Shown: in pieces, positions 1 through 9,353 of the stretch
How the letters are laid out: each line of letters begins with the position of its first letter
How positions within the stretch are numbered: the stretch's first letter is position 1
Origin: an uncultured Alsobacter sp.
GTDB lineage: Bacteria > Pseudomonadota > Alphaproteobacteria > Rhizobiales > Beijerinckiaceae
NCBI RefSeq assembly: GCF_945952055.1
Contig: NZ_CAMFHB010000005.1
Span: 62,001-126,000 of the forward strand
Direction of reading: 5' to 3'
Length of the DNA stretch: 64,000 bases
Notes under the pieces: generated by a model
Seen by the model: the letters and a program-made list of their open reading frames with translations, nothing else
Databases searched by the model: none
What the model was told of the DNA's origin: nothing
Program-made: the position numbers and the translations under genes

Positions 1-1537
1 TCACGCCGTCCTCGAAGCCGGTTTCGGCGGCCTTCTCGAACCAGGCGAAGGCGGCCTCCTCGTCCTTGGGCACGACGGTGCCCTGCTTCAGCGCCAGGCC
101 GATGCTCACCATCGCCCGGGCGTTGCCGGCCCTGGCCGCGGCCTCGAACAGGGGAATGGCCTCGCTCTGGCGTCCGGCCGCGCTCAGCGCGCGCGCCAGG
201 TGCGTCTTGTAGAGCGGATCGTCCGGCCAGCGCACGGCGGCGGCCTCGCAGGCCTTCACCGCGGCCTGGGCCTGGTCGACCAGCATCTCCCAGGGCACGC
301 CGCGCACCGCGTCCGTACCGTCATGGTCGTGCGTGGCTAGCCGCGCGCAGAGCGCGCCGGGGGTGTCGTCGCCGGCCGCCGGCGCGGCCTGCAGCAGGCT
401 GCGGGCCGCCGGACCGTGGGCCCCCGACGGGAAGCGGCGCAGATACTCCTGCACGAGCGCGCGGTCGCGCATGCGGCTGGCGAGCGCCCAGAGCTTCTCC
501 TCCTCGCCGGCGACGAGCCCTCGCGAAAGGCCGGTCGGCGCGGCCTGCGGCGACAGCGCGGCGACCCGGATGCGGTCGCGGGCGGCGGCGGCGTGCACGC
601 CCGCGGGGTAGCGGCGCAGGTAGGCGTCCATCAGGCTCGTGCTGCCGGTCGCGGATGCGTACTGCCAGAGCTGGGTCTCCAGGCTCGCCAGGTCCTCTTC
701 GCCCTGGGCGAAGGTGAACTCCCTCAGGAGCGCGCTTTCGTCCACCGGCGACTGCGCGCCGCCCGTCTGCCGGAAGACCTCGCTGCGCACCTTGAGCATG
801 AACCGCTCCAGCGGCTGGCCCGGGGTGCCGACATGGGTGAGGAAGGCCTTGGCGTAGAAGCTGTTTCGTCCGGCGTCGCCCTCGTACGAATAGGCATCGG
901 GCAGCGTGGCATAGGCCATCAGGAAGTTCGGCCGCTTGGGGACGGGCGCGAGGCCGTCGCGCAGCACCTGCTGGTCGGCTCCGGGCCGACCCTTGAGCGG
1001 GTTGTTCCGACAGGCGTCCAGGAAGATCAGGTGGATCGGCCCCCGATCCGCCCCGGCGCCGCCCGCGCCTCCCTCCAGGCTCGCCAGCACGTCCTGGACG
1101 GCGATCGTGCCGGACCGGATGCTGTCGGGACCCTTGAAGTCCACCGGCGCGAGGACGTTGGCGCCGCCCAGCTGGAAGCCGTGGCCGGAATAGTAGAACA
1201 GCGACACGTCGGCGGTGCGGGCGTCGCGCGCGAACGCGTCGATGAGCGCGCGCATCGCGCCCAGGTCGAGGTCGACGCCCAGGCGCACCTCGAAGCCGAG
1301 CGCCTCGAGCGCAGACCGGATGTCGGCCGCGTCGTTGGCGGGCTTGTCGAGCTGCGGCAAGGCGGCATAGGCCGCGTTGCCGATCACCAGCGCGACCCGG
1401 CGCTCGGCGTGCGCGCGGGCCGGGAAGCCCGCCGCCATGGCCACCGCCAGGATGGCCGAGGCGACGGCGGCGGCCAGCGTCCGCGTCGTCCGCCGCGACG
1501 GCCGGGCCGGTCGCGCGCGCAGGAGAGCCAGGATCAT
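1..1537 (-). CDS. Caspase-like (C14) peptidase with Sel1-type repeats, 3' end outside window
   Basis: The frame stays open from an ATG at 1537 to the left edge, so at least 512 residues are present and the C terminus is missing. A signal-like hydrophobic stretch (about residues 20-45) precedes a caspase p20 fold. The catalytic dyad is visible: His119 in YYSGHGF and Cys176 in FLDACRNNP. The end of the visible part has Sel1/TPR-like helical pairs (for example AFAWFEKAAETGF). Bacterial C14 proteases of this type are exported and cleave after basic or acidic residues; the substrate here is unknown. It is divergent from a two-partner secretion pair, suggesting a shared surface function. The Sel1 region may bind a partner protein. 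Confidence 0.88.
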   Translation of the reverse strand, partial: MILALLRARPARPSRRTTRTLAAAVASAILAVAMAAGFPARAHAERRVALVIGNAAYAALPQLDKPANDAADIRSALEALGFEVRLGVDLDLGAMRALIDAFARDARTADVSLFYYSGHGFQLGGANVLAPVDFKGPDSIRSGTIAVQDVLASLEGGAGGAGADRGPIHLIFLDACRNNPLKGRPGADQQVLRDGLAPVPKRPNFLMAYATLPDAYSYEGDAGRNSFYAKAFLTHVGTPGQPLERFMLKVRSEVFRQTGGAQSPVDESALLREFTFAQGEEDLASLETQLWQYASATGSTSLMDAYLRRYPAGVHAAAARDRIRVAALSPQAAPTGLSRGLVAGEEEKLWALASRMRDRALVQEYLRRFPSGAHGPAARSLLQAAPAAGDDTPGALCARLATHDHDGTDAVRGVPWEMLVDQAQAAVKACEAAAVRWPDDPLYKTHLARALSAAGRQSEAIPLFEAAARAGNARAMVSIGLALKQGTVVPKDEEAAFAWFEKAAETGFEDGV

Positions 1538-1800
1538 CGACACCTCGGAAGGGCGTTCATGCCCCTGTTTACTCCAGGCGTGATTTCCAGCTGGCTAATG
1601 CCGCCGCCCGAGCGGACGAGGAGCCCGGCGAGGATTGTCGGCAGCGAGGCGAGGACGCAGGCGCGAGGACCGCGGAACGGATTCGACTTTCCGAATTCGA
1701 CTCGCTCCAGGGTAGAAAGTCAGTAAGTCACCAGTCTGTTTACGCGAATCACACGTCTTGTGTTTAAGAAGCAGGGGTTGATTAGGACATATGACCCCCG
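1538..1800. promoter_or_regulatory. Divergent intergenic region, caspase gene / tpsB
   Basis: This 263-base gap must carry the promoters of both divergent genes. It is less GC-rich than its flanks near 1720-1795. A direct repeat of ATTCGACT lies at 1681-1688 and 1695-1702 (14-base spacing), a possible operator. I see no convincing -35/-10 pair. Confidence 0.35.
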
Positions 1801-3552
1801 ATGGTTGTGACTCGTCATTTGCGGGTACTCCCTCTCTGCCTTGCCGGCGTGGTGATCGCGGCCGCCGGTTCGGAGGGCGCATTGGCCCAGTCCGCCTCCC
1901 AGATCACGCCCCCCAGCTTTCGTCCCGCCGCGACGCGCTCCGGCGGGTCCATCGTGTTCTCGGGGCAGCCCGGCCTCGATACGCCCGAGGGCGCCGACCG
2001 CCTCTCGGTCACCCTGTCGGGCGTCGCCGTCGTCGGTGACGTGCCCGACAGGACCGGCGAGCTGGCGGCCCTGAAGGCACGCCTCGTCGGCCGGAGGATC
2101 CCCGCGTCCGAGATCTTCGCCGCGGTTCGCGAGCTGGAAGCCGCCTATGCCCGGGCGGGCTTCGTGCTGATGCGCGTGGTGCTGCCCGCGCAGACGCTGA
2201 AGGACGGCGGCCTGCTCAAGCTGGCGGTGGTCGACGGCGTGATCGAGCGCGTTGACTACCGCACCATGTCCGACCGGATCAAAGGCCGCATCGCGGCCGT
2301 GGTCGAACCCCTCGTCGGCCGCAGGGGCCTCACGCTCGCCGAGATCGAGCGGCGGCTCCTGATCGCCGGCGACACGCCCGGCGTCGCGCTGCGCTCGGCC
2401 CTGAAGGCGGGCAAGACCCCCGGGACCACGGTCCTGGTCCTGGAGCCGCGCTACCACGCGCTCGGATCCTTCGTGGGTTTCGACAACACCCTGTCCGGGC
2501 AGCTCGGCCGCTCCCAGACGACCGTCGGCCTGGACGCCAACTCGGTCCTGTCCCAGGGTGAGCTCATCTACCTGAGGGCCGCGGGGCACCTGGGCAACAC
2601 GACCAACGGCAACGGCGGTCTCGTGGACGAGGATCCGCGCGTCCGCACCCTCGCCGCGGGCGTGGTCGTGCCGCTGGGCCAGGACGGGCTCACCTTCAAC
2701 CTCGAGGCCGCCAAGAGCCGGACCACGCCGAAGCCGGCACCGGGCCTGCCGGCGCTGCAGTCCTACAGCACCTTCGACCGCGTCTCGGGCCGATTGCGCT
2801 ACCCCTGGATCCGGTCTCGTGCCCTGACCGTGTCCTCGGAACTGTCGTTCGACATCGAGAACGCCCTGCAGGGGGTTCTCTTCGCCCAGCAGCACACGCC
2901 GGTGGCGAAGGACCGGCTGCGGGTGCTGCGCCTGTCGTCGGACGCGGCCTACAACACCGACACGCTCGGCCTCGTGTCCGGCAAGGCGACGCTGTCCTTC
3001 GGGCTTCCCGCGTTCGGCGCCCGCTCCGGAACCGCCGCATCGTTCTACCCTCTCTCGCGGACGGGGTCGTCGCCCGAGTTCCAGAAGCTCGAGGTCGCCG
3101 CGAGCTACGGCAAGCGGCTGTTCGACCACGCGGACGTGGCGCTCTATGCCCGCGCGCAGACCTCGTTCAACCAGGCCCTACCCCAGGCCGAGCAGATCGG
3201 CTTCGCCTCGTTCCAGGAGCTCTCGACCTTCAACGCCGGCGCGCTCGGCGGCGACAGCGGATGGGTCGTGCGCGGCGAAGTCTCGTCGCCGTGGGACGTC
3301 CGCTTCGAGGAGTTGCAGTGGCGGGTCGCCCCCTACGTCTTCGCCGCCACCGCCGGCCTCTCCCTGAGCAAGCCGACGGCGGTGGAACAGGCGACCACGC
3401 GCGCAAGCTCCATCGGCCTCGGGCTGCGCGTGCTGTCGGCCATCGACGTGTTCTCGCAAGCCAGCGTCACCATCGAATTCGGCCGTGCCTATCGCGACGA
3501 CGGAGGACCCGACTCGAATCGGTTCACCGTCGTCGGGGCGGTGCGCTTTTGA
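1801..3552 (+). CDS. TpsB outer-membrane transporter (ShlB/FhaC/HecB family)
   Basis: This 583-residue protein has a signal peptide (about residues 1-30, ending ALAQ), a POTRA-like domain at about 68-155 (starting LSVTLSGVAVVGDV) and then a long beta-barrel region ending in a C-terminal Phe, as in Omp85-type barrels. TpsB proteins recognise the N-terminal TPS domain of one partner exoprotein in the periplasm and export it through the outer membrane. The partner gene starts 30 bases downstream. The ATG at 1801 is the only start that keeps the signal peptide, since an in-frame stop lies just upstream. Its Shine-Dalgarno sequence (AGGA at 1784) is unusually far away. Confidence 0.93.
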   Translation: MVVTRHLRVLPLCLAGVVIAAAGSEGALAQSASQITPPSFRPAATRSGGSIVFSGQPGLDTPEGADRLSVTLSGVAVVGDVPDRTGELAALKARLVGRRIPASEIFAAVRELEAAYARAGFVLMRVVLPAQTLKDGGLLKLAVVDGVIERVDYRTMSDRIKGRIAAVVEPLVGRRGLTLAEIERRLLIAGDTPGVALRSALKAGKTPGTTVLVLEPRYHALGSFVGFDNTLSGQLGRSQTTVGLDANSVLSQGELIYLRAAGHLGNTTNGNGGLVDEDPRVRTLAAGVVVPLGQDGLTFNLEAAKSRTTPKPAPGLPALQSYSTFDRVSGRLRYPWIRSRALTVSSELSFDIENALQGVLFAQQHTPVAKDRLRVLRLSSDAAYNTDTLGLVSGKATLSFGLPAFGARSGTAASFYPLSRTGSSPEFQKLEVAASYGKRLFDHADVALYARAQTSFNQALPQAEQIGFASFQELSTFNAGALGGDSGWVVRGEVSSPWDVRFEELQWRVAPYVFAATAGLSLSKPTAVEQATTRASSIGLGLRVLSAIDVFSQASVTIEFGRAYRDDGGPDSNRFTVVGAVRF

Positions 3553-3582
3553 ACCGGGCCCTCAGGAACGGGTGCTTCTGAC

Positions 3583-6500
3583 ATGTCGAAACGGGCACGC
3601 TTGATCGCCGCCCTCCTGGCCAGCACCGCGCTCGCGGGCAGCGTCCTGGCCGGCAGCGTCCTGGCCGGGTCGACGGTGGCCCGCGCCGCGGAACTGCCCT
3701 CCGCGCCGAGCGTGGCGTATGGCGCGGTCACCGTCGGGCCGGGCGGCCCGGGCACCCTCTCGGTCGTGCAGACCTCGCCCACGGCCATCGTGAACTGGCA
3801 GAGCTTCTCGATCGGGCAAGGTGGTGTCGTCTCCATCCAGCAGCCCTCGACGGACGCCGCGCTCCTCAACCGGGTCACCGGCACGACCACCTCCACCATC
3901 GCCGGCCAGCTCACGGCGACGGGGCAGGTCTATCTCATCAACCCCAACGGCATCCTGATCACGCCCACCGGAACGGTGAAGGCCGGCGGCGGCTTCGTGG
4001 CTTCGACCCTCGACATCGCCGACGACGATTTCATCGCGGGCAAGCGGACCTTCCGGGGCACCGGGTCGTCCAGGGGCGTCGTCCACCAGGGGTCGATCGA
4101 GATCGGTTCGGGCGGCTACGCCGCGCTCATCGGCGGCTCCATCGACTCCAGCGGCACGATCACGGTGCCCCTGGGCAAGGTCGGGCTGGGCGCCGGCGAG
4201 CAGGTCACCCTCGATCCCTCGGGAGACGGCTTCCTCCAGGTGGCCCTGCCCTCCACCGGCCTTTCGACCGACACGGACCTCATCCGGCACAGCGGCCGCA
4301 TCGTCGCCGACGGCGGACGCGTCGAGATGAAGGCCGCCACGGCCCGCGACCTCGCCCGCAACGCCATCAACCTGTCCGGGATCGTGGAGGCCAAGACCGT
4401 CTCGGGCCGGTCCGGCGCGATCGTGCTTGGCGGCGGCGACGGAGGCCGGGTCACCGTCTCCGGCAAGCTCACGGCGACCGCGGCCGCCGGGAGCAAGGCC
4501 AAGGGCGGCTCGGTCACGGTGACCGGCAAGCAGGTCGCCCTGAAAGGGGCAAGGATCGACGTGAGTGGCGATGCCGGCGGCGGCTCCGTCCGGATCGGCG
4601 GGGACTACAAGGGCCTCGGCACCCTGCAGCGGGCGGAGACGACGTCGGTGGACGCAGGCACGACCATCCTCGCCGACGCCGGTTCGACCGGGACGGGCGG
4701 ATCGGTGGTGATCTGGTCCGACCGCTACACGACCTTCGCCGGAAGCATCTTCGCCAGGGGCGGCGTCACGATGGGCGACGGCGGCCAGGCCGAAGTGTCG
4801 TCGAAGGGCATCCTCGACTATCGCGGCTTCACGGACCTGCGCGCCTCGGCGGGCCGGACCGGGACACTGCTGCTCGACCCCTATGACCTCTACATCGAGG
4901 CGGTGCCCTTCCCCGGCAACGGCAACGCGGTGGTGTCGGGCTCCTTCCTGCCGTCGTCCGACAATTCGGTCCTCGACGTCACCGTGCTGTCCAGCGCCCT
5001 GGAGACGGCCAACGTCACCCTTTCGACGCGCTCGTCGGACGGGGTGGGAGGTTCGCAGGCCGGCGACATCATCGTCGGCGCGCCGGTGACCTGGTCGTCC
5101 GCATCGACGCTGACGCTGAACGCGGAGCGCATCGTCGACATCGGCTACGGCTTCAACGCCCCGGCCGGCGCCGTCGTGATCAACGCGTCCTCGATCAAGA
5201 ACGACAACACGGTCGCCCGCTCCAACGGGACGGTCACCGCCGCCGGCGGCGCGAGCGCGCTGGGCGGCGCGACGCTGTCGCAGCTCGACCTGACGAGCGA
5301 TTCCGCCGGATCGATCGTCCTCAACGGCACCTACGACGTCGGCTCGAGCTTCTCGGTGACCGGAGGCTCCGTCCAGTTCGGCGGATCGGTGACGGCCGGC
5401 AGCCTCGTCCTGAGCGGGACCAGCCTGACCTCGTCCGGCCCGATCTCCGCCGGCACCTTCGTCCTCAGCAGCGGAACCTGGTCGCAGGTCGGATCGGGCG
5501 GCGTGCTGCCGGCCTTCACCGTCACCGACCTCTTCGCGCTGTCGCCGTCGGCCACCTTCCTGCGGGTGCTCAGCGGCGACGGCGTCTCCACGCCGTATCA
5601 GCTCGGCGACATCTACGGCGTCATGGGCATCGGCACCAGCGGCATGCTCGGCCTCAGCTTCGCCCTCGCCAACGACATCAATGCCGGCGGCCCCCGCTTC
5701 GACCCGATCACGGGCACGTTCACCGGCACGTTCGACGGCCAGGGCCACACCATCAGCAACCTCACCATCGCGAGTTCGGACACGGGTACGGTCGGGCTCT
5801 TCGGCACCAATGCCGGTCAGATCCGAAACCTGACCCTGGCCGACGTCACGGTGTCGAGCCTCGGCTCGGGCCTGCAGCAGGTCGGCGGCATCGCCGGCCT
5901 CAACGACATGGGCGGCGTCATCTCGAACGTGAAGGTGACCGTCGCGGACATTTCGAGCTCCGACCTCACCGGCGAAGCGAGCGTCGGCGGCATCGTGGGG
6001 ACCAACCTCGGCACCATTTCCGGGGCCGCGGTGGTGCCCGGATCGGGGTCGGGGACGGTGCGCGGGCTTGCCGAAACCACCGCGGTGGGCGGCCTCGTCG
6101 GCGCCAATGGCGGCACGATCGTCAACAGCTATGCACGCGTCGGGATCGTGTTCGGCGGTGCCACCGTGTCGCGATCCGCACCGGCGACCCCGACGACCAT
6201 CAACGGCGCCGCGGGCGGCCTGGTCGGGTTGAACCTGGGATCGATCATCAACTCGTACTCCACCGGCGGCATCACGATCCCGGCGGTGGCGGGCACCGCC
6301 ACCATCGTCGGCGGCCTCGTCGGGCTCGACAATGCCAGCCCGCTGCTGTCGACCTGGGACGTGGAAACCGCCCAGCTCGTCGCCTCGTTCGTCGGGACCG
6401 TGTCGAACTCCTTCTGGGACATCACGGCATCCGGCCTCCCCACGTCCGCGGGCGGCATTGCGCTGACCACCGGCCAGTTTCAGAACACGGCCGGATTCAT

Positions 6501-7290
6501 GGCCACCGCCAGCGGCTGGGATTTCACGAGCGTCTGGGCACCCGGTGGCCCTGGCATCTATCCCGCCCTCTACGGCGTCGACACGACGTTCTACATCGGG
6601 CCGCTGTCGGTGGCCCCGCCCCCGACCGAAGTGGCGGCCACCTTCGTCAGCACGTCGAACCCGTTCACCCAGCCGGGCGAGCCGCTGTCCTTCTCCACGG
6701 TGCCGGTCAGCCTCGGTGCCGGGGACGAGCTGGTGGGCCCGCTCCTCAATGGCGGCGGAGGCGGGTCGGGTTCGTCGGGCGACGGCGGCGGGCCGGCCTC
6801 CGGGACGTCCGGCGGATCCGGCGAGGGCGGCGGCTCGGGCAGCGGCGGCGGTCCAACGCTGGGCTCCGGGCAGCAGCCGGCCACCGTGGAGACCGCCCGC
6901 GTCACGCTCACCTCGATCGAGCGCAGCGCGGACACCTTCCAGACCAGGCTTTCCGATTGCGAGCGGGGCGGCGCGGGCTATGCCGGCTGCGTCGGCGACG
7001 CCATGAACCAGTTCGCGTCGGCGCTCGACGACCGGGCGCTGCAGCTGCCCCCGCCGCTGCGCGGCATCTCGGCAGTGATCCGGGAGGCCGCGGCCCGCGT
7101 GCGGTCGGCCCGCACCATCGGCGAGGCCCGCAGCGCCGTCCGCGACGCGCTGACGGCCGTGCGCGGCGCCATCGCCCTGATCAAGGTCGACGACCCTGCC
7201 GTCGCCCGGATCCAGGTCCGGCAGGCGAGCACGATCCGCACCGCCCTGGAGCGGGTCGATCTTCGCCTCGCGAGCGCCGGGGGGCTCTGA
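3583..7290 (+). CDS. TpsA exoprotein: filamentous-haemagglutinin N-terminal domain with GLUG repeats
   Basis: The 1235-residue protein opens with a signal peptide (to about residue 36) that holds three copies of LAGSV/T. The TPS recognition domain follows, with LLNRVTG at 94-100 and NPNGI at 120-124, the hallmark of FHA-type substrates. A beta-helix with little sequence complexity continues to about residue 700. GLUG-like units (GGIAGLN, GGLVGANGG, GGLVGLN) follow at about 720-910. After a Gly/Ser-rich linker (about 1050-1097) comes a charged, helical C-terminal domain with two Cys spaced 11 apart. It is probably a surface adhesin exported by the upstream TpsB. The helical tail is not typical and may anchor or signal. 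Confidence 0.92.
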   Translation: MSKRARLIAALLASTALAGSVLAGSVLAGSTVARAAELPSAPSVAYGAVTVGPGGPGTLSVVQTSPTAIVNWQSFSIGQGGVVSIQQPSTDAALLNRVTGTTTSTIAGQLTATGQVYLINPNGILITPTGTVKAGGGFVASTLDIADDDFIAGKRTFRGTGSSRGVVHQGSIEIGSGGYAALIGGSIDSSGTITVPLGKVGLGAGEQVTLDPSGDGFLQVALPSTGLSTDTDLIRHSGRIVADGGRVEMKAATARDLARNAINLSGIVEAKTVSGRSGAIVLGGGDGGRVTVSGKLTATAAAGSKAKGGSVTVTGKQVALKGARIDVSGDAGGGSVRIGGDYKGLGTLQRAETTSVDAGTTILADAGSTGTGGSVVIWSDRYTTFAGSIFARGGVTMGDGGQAEVSSKGILDYRGFTDLRASAGRTGTLLLDPYDLYIEAVPFPGNGNAVVSGSFLPSSDNSVLDVTVLSSALETANVTLSTRSSDGVGGSQAGDIIVGAPVTWSSASTLTLNAERIVDIGYGFNAPAGAVVINASSIKNDNTVARSNGTVTAAGGASALGGATLSQLDLTSDSAGSIVLNGTYDVGSSFSVTGGSVQFGGSVTAGSLVLSGTSLTSSGPISAGTFVLSSGTWSQVGSGGVLPAFTVTDLFALSPSATFLRVLSGDGVSTPYQLGDIYGVMGIGTSGMLGLSFALANDINAGGPRFDPITGTFTGTFDGQGHTISNLTIASSDTGTVGLFGTNAGQIRNLTLADVTVSSLGSGLQQVGGIAGLNDMGGVISNVKVTVADISSSDLTGEASVGGIVGTNLGTISGAAVVPGSGSGTVRGLAETTAVGGLVGANGGTIVNSYARVGIVFGGATVSRSAPATPTTINGAAGGLVGLNLGSIINSYSTGGITIPAVAGTATIVGGLVGLDNASPLLSTWDVETAQLVASFVGTVSNSFWDITASGLPTSAGGIALTTGQFQNTAGFMATASGWDFTSVWAPGGPGIYPALYGVDTTFYIGPLSVAPPPTEVAATFVSTSNPFTQPGEPLSFSTVPVSLGAGDELVGPLLNGGGGGSGSSGDGGGPASGTSGGSGEGGGSGSGGGPTLGSGQQPATVETARVTLTSIERSADTFQTRLSDCERGGAGYAGCVGDAMNQFASALDDRALQLPPPLRGISAVIREAAARVRSARTIGEARSAVRDALTAVRGAIALIKVDDPAVARIQVRQASTIRTALERVDLRLASAGGL

Positions 7291-7365
7291 CCGGGCGCGA
7301 GGCGGGATGACAGCCGCCCGCCGCCCTGATACCTCGGCGGGACCAATCCGCAGAGGGAGCCCTTC

Positions 7366-7716
7366 ATGACCATCCAGCGCATCGAACCCGGCCCGCGCAT
7401 GAGCGCCGCCGTCGTCCACGGCAACACCGTCTACCTGGCCGGCCACGTGGCCGACACGGCGAAGGGCAAGAGCGTCTCCGAGCAGACCAAGGACGTCCTC
7501 GCCCAGATCGACGAGACCCTCGCCGCATCCGGCTCGGACAAGACCAAGATCCTGTCGGCCACCATCTATCTCGCCGACATCAAGACCTTCGCCGAGATGA
7601 ACAGCGTGTGGGACGCGTGGGTGTCGAAGGGCAACACGCCCGCCCGCGCGACGGTCGAAGCCAAGCTCGCCGCACCCGAATACACGGTCGAAATCGTAAT
7701 CGTGGCGGCGCGCTGA
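7366..7716 (+). CDS. RidA/YjgF-family enamine/imine deaminase
   Basis: The 116-residue protein matches the RidA family in length. It has YLAGHVA near residue 25 and the signature region PARATVEAKLA with the conserved Arg, then EIVIVAA at the C terminus. RidA proteins hydrolyse reactive enamine/imine intermediates made by PLP enzymes, protecting other PLP enzymes from damage. Subgroups differ in substrate, so I cannot say this is archetypal RidA. The next gene starts 20 bases downstream, so the two are probably cotranscribed. Confidence 0.88.
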   Translation: MTIQRIEPGPRMSAAVVHGNTVYLAGHVADTAKGKSVSEQTKDVLAQIDETLAASGSDKTKILSATIYLADIKTFAEMNSVWDAWVSKGNTPARATVEAKLAAPEYTVEIVIVAAR

Positions 7717-7736
7717 GCGCAGCCCGAGGGGGACGC

Positions 7737-9353
7737 ATGGCGCAGGACCAGCAGTTCGACTACGTCGTCGTCGGCGCCGGCTCGGCCGGCTGCGTCCTCG
7801 CCAACCGCCTGTCCGCCGACCCGGCCTGCCGCGTGCTGGTTCTCGAGGCCGGCGGCATGGACGACTGGGTGTGGTTCCACGTTCCGGTGGGCTACCTCTT
7901 CGCCATCGGCAATCCCCGCGCCGACTGGCTCTACCGCACCGTTGCCGAGCCCGGGCTCGGCAACCGCGCCATCGCCTATCCGCGCGGCAAGGTGATCGGC
8001 GGCTGCTCCGCGATCAACGCCATGATCTACATGCGCGGGCAGGCCGCCGACTATGACGGCTGGCGGCAGCTCGGCTTGTCGGGCTGGGGCTGGGACGACG
8101 TGCTTCCGGCCTTCCTCGCCCAGGAGGACCATGTCGCGCCGCCCAACGCGGCCCACCGCTCGGGCGGCGAGTGGCGCGTCGAATATCCCCGCGTGCGCTG
8201 GGAGATCCTCGACGCCTTCAAGGCCGCCGCGATCGAGCTGGGCATCCGCGAGGTCGACGACTTCAACGCCGGCGACAACGAGGGCGCGTCCTATTTCCAG
8301 GTGAACCAGCGGCGTGGCCGCCGCTGGAGCGCGGCGCGCGGCTTCCTCAAGCCCGTGCTCGGCCGCCCCAACCTGAAGCTCGAGACCCGCGTGGCCGCCG
8401 AGCGCGTGCTGATCGAGAACGGCCGCGCGACAGGCGTCGTCTACCGCGGCCCCGACGGCGGAAAGCGGGTTGCCCGCGCCGCGCGCGAGGTCGTCCTTTC
8501 GGCCGGTGCCGTCGCCACGCCGCATCTGCTCGAGCTGTCGGGCATCGGCGACGGCGGGCGCCTGCAGGCGCTCGGCATCGAGACGGTGCATCACCTCCCC
8601 GGCGTCGGGGAGAACCTGCAGGACCACCTCCAGGTGCGCCCCGTCTACACGGTGCAGGACGTGCGCACGCTCAACGTGGACAACCGCTCCCTCCTGAAGA
8701 AGGCGGGCATGGCCCTGGAATACGCCCTGTTCCGCACCGGGCCGCTCACCATGGCGCCCTCGCAGCTCGGCATCTTCACCCGCTCCTCGCCCGACTACGC
8801 GACGGCGAACCTGCAGTTCCACATCCAGCCCCTGTCGCTGGACAAGTTCGGCGACCCGCTGCACCCCTTCCCGGCCGTCACGGCCAGCGTCTGCAACCTG
8901 CGGCCGGCGAGCCGCGGCAGCATCCACGCGGCCTCGCCCGACCCTGCGTCGCCCCCGGCGATCGCGCCCAACTATCTCTCGGCCGAGGAAGACCGCCGGG
9001 TCGCCTCCGACGCGCTGCGGCTGGTCCGCCGGCTGGTCTCGGCGCAGGCGCTGAAGCGGTACAATCCCCAGGAGTTCAAGCCGGGCGCGCACCTCGTCTC
9101 CGACGAGGATCTCGCCCGCGCCGCGGGCGAGGTCGCCTCCACCATCTTCCACCCGGTGGGGACCGCGAAGATGGGCACCGCGTCGGACCCCCTGGCGGTC
9201 CTCGACGAGCGCCTGCGGGTCCGCGGCCTCGCGGGCCTGCGCGTGGCGGACGCCTCGGCCATGCCGCGCATCACCTCCGGCAACACCAATTCGCCTACGA
9301 TGATGATCGCCGAGAAGGCCGCCGCCATGATGCGGGAGGACGCCCGTGCCTAG
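7737..9353 (+). CDS. GMC-family FAD-dependent oxidoreductase (choline/alcohol dehydrogenase-like)
   Basis: The 538-residue flavoprotein begins with the dinucleotide-binding motif GAGSAG at 13-18. It has the GMC signature near PRGKVIGGCSAINAMIYMRG and ends with the active-site regions FHPVGTAKMG (catalytic His, about residue 470) and GNTNSPTMMIAEKAA. Relatives oxidise choline, long-chain alcohols, polyethylene glycol or sugars; the sequence alone does not choose the substrate. No betB or betI is nearby, which argues against a dedicated choline operon. The ATG at 7737 follows a GAGGGGGA ribosome site. Its end overlaps the start of the next gene by 8 bases. Confidence 0.92.
   Translation: MAQDQQFDYVVVGAGSAGCVLANRLSADPACRVLVLEAGGMDDWVWFHVPVGYLFAIGNPRADWLYRTVAEPGLGNRAIAYPRGKVIGGCSAINAMIYMRGQAADYDGWRQLGLSGWGWDDVLPAFLAQEDHVAPPNAAHRSGGEWRVEYPRVRWEILDAFKAAAIELGIREVDDFNAGDNEGASYFQVNQRRGRRWSAARGFLKPVLGRPNLKLETRVAAERVLIENGRATGVVYRGPDGGKRVARAAREVVLSAGAVATPHLLELSGIGDGGRLQALGIETVHHLPGVGENLQDHLQVRPVYTVQDVRTLNVDNRSLLKKAGMALEYALFRTGPLTMAPSQLGIFTRSSPDYATANLQFHIQPLSLDKFGDPLHPFPAVTASVCNLRPASRGSIHAASPDPASPPAIAPNYLSAEEDRRVASDALRLVRRLVSAQALKRYNPQEFKPGAHLVSDEDLARAAGEVASTIFHPVGTAKMGTASDPLAVLDERLRVRGLAGLRVADASAMPRITSGNTNSPTMMIAEKAAAMMREDARA

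Noticed and set aside
3562-7446. 1294-codon open frame antisense to tpsA
   Set aside because: Its product is rich in Arg, Gly, Ala and His without domains, a by-product of GC-rich codon bias. The plus strand encodes a clear TpsA.
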